This document shows positions 40,140-41,850 of a stretch of 41,850 bases of DNA, piece after piece; position 1 is the first letter of the stretch, and each line of letters begins with the position of its first letter. The stretch is taken from contig CAZHGN010000010.1 in NCBI GenBank assembly GCA_964532155.1, positions 1 to 41,850 of the forward strand, written 5' to 3'. The position numbers and the translations under genes were made by a program. The DNA is from HGM11416 sp964532155 (GTDB lineage Bacteria > Bacillota > Clostridia > Christensenellales > Borkfalkiaceae). Below the pieces are notes generated by a model. It ran no database searches, was not told the origin of the DNA, and was given only the letters and a program-made list of their open reading frames with translations.

Positions 40140-40835
40140 TTAATCGACTCCGCGGAGCATTGCGCAACTCAGCCCCGCCTCACGCATTTCCTCGACTATT
40201 TCGTGCATTTCGGCATCCGAATATGCCGAAAAACCGTCGTTTGGCACTTGCTCTGAATATCTATACTTTTGCAAGAAGAATCGCTTTGCGCCGATAAGCA
40301 ATTTTGCCAGCGCCTTAAAATCCGTGCGAGCATTCAATTCGCGCACGACCGTAGTGCGAAATTCGTATTCTACCGCGCCGGACTTTAACAGTTCTATACT
40401 TTTAATTATATTCTCTTTATCAACCGAAACGCCCGCCGACGGCGCATATTTTTCGGGTAAATTTTTAACGTCCATAGCGATGTAATCGCACAGTTTTCCG
40501 TCAACAATCTCTTTAAGCTTGCCGTAAACACTGCCGTTAGTATCCAGCTTAACCAAAAAGCCTTCGGCACGCACTTTCGCGATAAAATCCAAAACGCCGT
40601 CGTGCAAAAGCGGCTCTCCGCCGGTAATGCACAAACCGTCTATTTTCCCGCGGCGAGAAAACAAATACTCCAAAATCTCTTGTTCGTCGATTTCGGCACG
40701 ACTCTCGCCCGAAAAAGCAATACCCGAATTATGGCAAAACGGGCAACGAAAATTACACCCGAGAGTAAAAACCGTGCAAGCGGTTTTTTCGGGATAGTCG
40801 AGCAACGTTAATTTTTGAAAACCGGCAAATTTCAT
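40140..40835 (-). CDS. nrdG: Anaerobic ribonucleotide reductase activating protein-like radical SAM enzyme
   Basis: A 231-residue radical SAM protein of the glycyl-radical-enzyme activase group. The cluster motif CNFRCPFCHN is present (CxxxCxxC at about 26-33). The N-terminus FAGFQKLTLLDYPEKTACTVFTLGC and the SAM site GLCITGGEPLLHDGV are typical of the longer NrdG type, which activates anaerobic ribonucleotide reductase. Start at 40835 is set by GGAAGAA; an in-frame upstream extension lacks a site. The partner reductase (nrdD) is not next to it in this window, so other glycyl radical enzymes cannot be excluded. Confidence 0.8.
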   Translation of the reverse strand: MKFAGFQKLTLLDYPEKTACTVFTLGCNFRCPFCHNSGIAFSGESRAEIDEQEILEYLFSRRGKIDGLCITGGEPLLHDGVLDFIAKVRAEGFLVKLDTNGSVYGKLKEIVDGKLCDYIAMDVKNLPEKYAPSAGVSVDKENIIKSIELLKSGAVEYEFRTTVVRELNARTDFKALAKLLIGAKRFFLQKYRYSEQVPNDGFSAYSDAEMHEIVEEMREAGLSCAMLRGVD

Positions 40836-40977
40836 TTTATTCTTCCGTATAACGTTAATAAAAGCAAGTGCGACGCGATTAATAAACAAACGCCGCGCAA
40901 AACGGCTTAAAGAACTTTCGTCCATCCGTTTACGCTATTTATAGCCACGAGGCAGGGACTTAATTCAATGCCGCGCT

Positions 40978-41015
40978 TTTAACAAAACGGATCCTTCTCG
41001 TAAGAAAAGAATCCG
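40978..41015 (-). terminator. Intrinsic terminator of the acidic repeat protein gene
   Basis: On the minus strand CGGATTCTT pairs with AAGGATCCG (one G-T wobble), followed by TTTTGTT. It lies about 60 bases after the stop at 41078. Confidence 0.8.
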
Positions 41016-41077
41016 TCCGTAATTTTATCTTTCGTATTTCTTTCGTATAAGCAAGCGGCGATTAGCGCCGATTACTC

Positions 41078-41850
41078 TTACTCTTCTTCTTCGGCAGAGA
41101 CGTCGGTTGCGGCGGTAAGTTCGTCGTTTTCGGGCAGCTCGTTTTTAGCGTTCAACGCTTCCTCGATAAGCTGCATCGAATCAACCTCGAAGGGTTTTCT
41201 CCTTTCGAGCATCTCGTGCTGCTGAGCGCACTGATCGATAAGGCGCTTAGCGTATTTCATTGCCCTACCCGATTTAATTCTGAGCATTACGGGCACGGTA
41301 ACGTAGGTCTTTTTATTGGACATATCCACGCAACGGAACTTGGGATCAACGGTGGCATAATCCATATTGAGATAAAGTTTGAGAGTCTTTCCCGCGACGG
41401 ACAGCTTAACGAAGTGGAATCTTCCCATGTTAATACTGTCGAACTTCTTGGAAATTCTCGATTTAAGTTTTCTGTAGCGCAGAGCGTAATTCTTGAGCTC
41501 GTCGTATCTGTCCTGAATAATTTCGGAAGCAGCCATCATCTTTTCGGCGAAGTTGGGGCTCCTGACGTACGCTTTCTTTTCGGGTAATTCCTCGCCGTCC
41601 AACGCAATAACAGCGGCGGCAAGCTCACCGTCAACCGTTTCAACAGGCGTTTCAACAACCTCTTCGGGCGCTACTTCTTCAACAACCTCTTCAACGACTT
41701 CCGCAGGTTCTTCGACTACTTCTTCAATAGTCTCTTCAACGACTTCTTCGGTCGTTTCGGGAACAACCTCTTCGGGCGCTACCTCTTCAACAACATCTTC
41801 AACGACTTCCGCAGGTTCTTCGACTACTTCTTCAATAGTCTCTTCAACGA
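41078..41850 (-). CDS. Acidic repeat protein with conserved C-terminal domain (5' end cut by the window)
   Basis: An open frame that continues beyond the window, at least 256 residues. The visible N-part is made of 36-residue repeats rich in Glu and Val (units like EEVVEEPAEVVEEV). The C-part (about 125 residues) holds RYRKLKSRISKKFDSINMG, KLSVAGKTLKLYLNMDYATV, KKTYVTVPVMLRIKSGRAMKY and KRLIDQC. I recall similar domains in uncharacterised Clostridial proteins but cannot give a function. Acidic repeats ahead of a compact domain suggest a scaffold or cell-division-type regulator; that is speculation. The true start is outside the window. Confidence 0.7.
   Translation of the reverse strand, partial: VEETIEEVVEEPAEVVEDVVEEVAPEEVVPETTEEVVEETIEEVVEEPAEVVEEVVEEVAPEEVVETPVETVDGELAAAVIALDGEELPEKKAYVRSPNFAEKMMAASEIIQDRYDELKNYALRYRKLKSRISKKFDSINMGRFHFVKLSVAGKTLKLYLNMDYATVDPKFRCVDMSNKKTYVTVPVMLRIKSGRAMKYAKRLIDQCAQQHEMLERRKPFEVDSMQLIEEALNAKNELPENDELTAATDVSAEEEE
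41663..41850 (-). repeat. 108-base (36-residue) in-frame repeat
   Basis: 41689-41742 and 41797-41850 are identical in step of 108 bases, and 41663-41688 matches 41771-41796 with two differences. The repeat runs to the window edge, which suggests that the contig ended here for the same reason as in infB. Confidence 0.85.

Overview
The window looks like part of a scaffold from an uncultured, spore-forming member of the Clostridia (Bacillota). The gene order is that of Firmicutes: rimP-nusA-ylxR-ylxQ-infB-rbfA-nrnA-truB-ribF and yqfC-yqfD-phoH-pgpH-ybeY-era-yqzL-recO. The pair yqfC/yqfD implies endospore formation. Strong AGGAGG-type ribosome binding sites, type III pantothenate kinase, an ECF S component and a glycyl-radical-enzyme activase fit an anaerobic gut Clostridium; family-level placement is not possible by eye. 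Two runs of exactly 100 N (5907-6006, 11684-11783) show that this is a draft assembly.

Layout. 1-5.9 kb: accessory metabolism on the minus strand (flavodoxin-like reductase, secreted metallophosphoesterase, HSL-type esterase, a small orphan, endonuclease IV). 6.0-18.6 kb: a long minus-strand translation and RNA-maturation cluster, preceded by ECF S component-coaX-ispG and a gene at the polC position. That gene keeps only the N-terminal, OB and DEDDh exonuclease parts of PolC; the PHP and polymerase domains are gone. 19.0-19.2 kb: a small plus-strand cysteine/glycine-rich protein. 19.4-25.6 kb: the recO-to-yqfC cluster, including a PgpH-type HD phosphodiesterase without its extracellular domain and a 38-residue YqzL.

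25.9-38.8 kb: an integrated element of about 13 kb. It has a tyrosine integrase, a terminase large subunit, a P22-like portal, a scaffold, a HK97-type capsid, a head-tail connector, a beta-propeller tail-closure-like protein, three further putative virion proteins and an ArpU-like regulator. I find no replication, lysis, tail-tube, tape-measure or repressor gene, so it is either a stripped podovirus-like prophage or a capsid-encoding satellite. Its start carries two near-consensus sigma-A promoters, and a LexA/SOS-type palindrome lies at the start site of the distal one. A membrane-anchored SH3-like gene lies antisense inside it and appears to be leaderless. 39.2-41.85 kb: a NYN-LOTUS protein, a radical-SAM activase and an acidic repeat protein cut by the window end.

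Cutting across these regions is a recurrent short stem-loop (core CTATAAGTCGATTATCG and variants). It is found at gene ends in both the housekeeping regions and the element, several times followed by a T-tract, and shows a compensatory base-pair change between copies.
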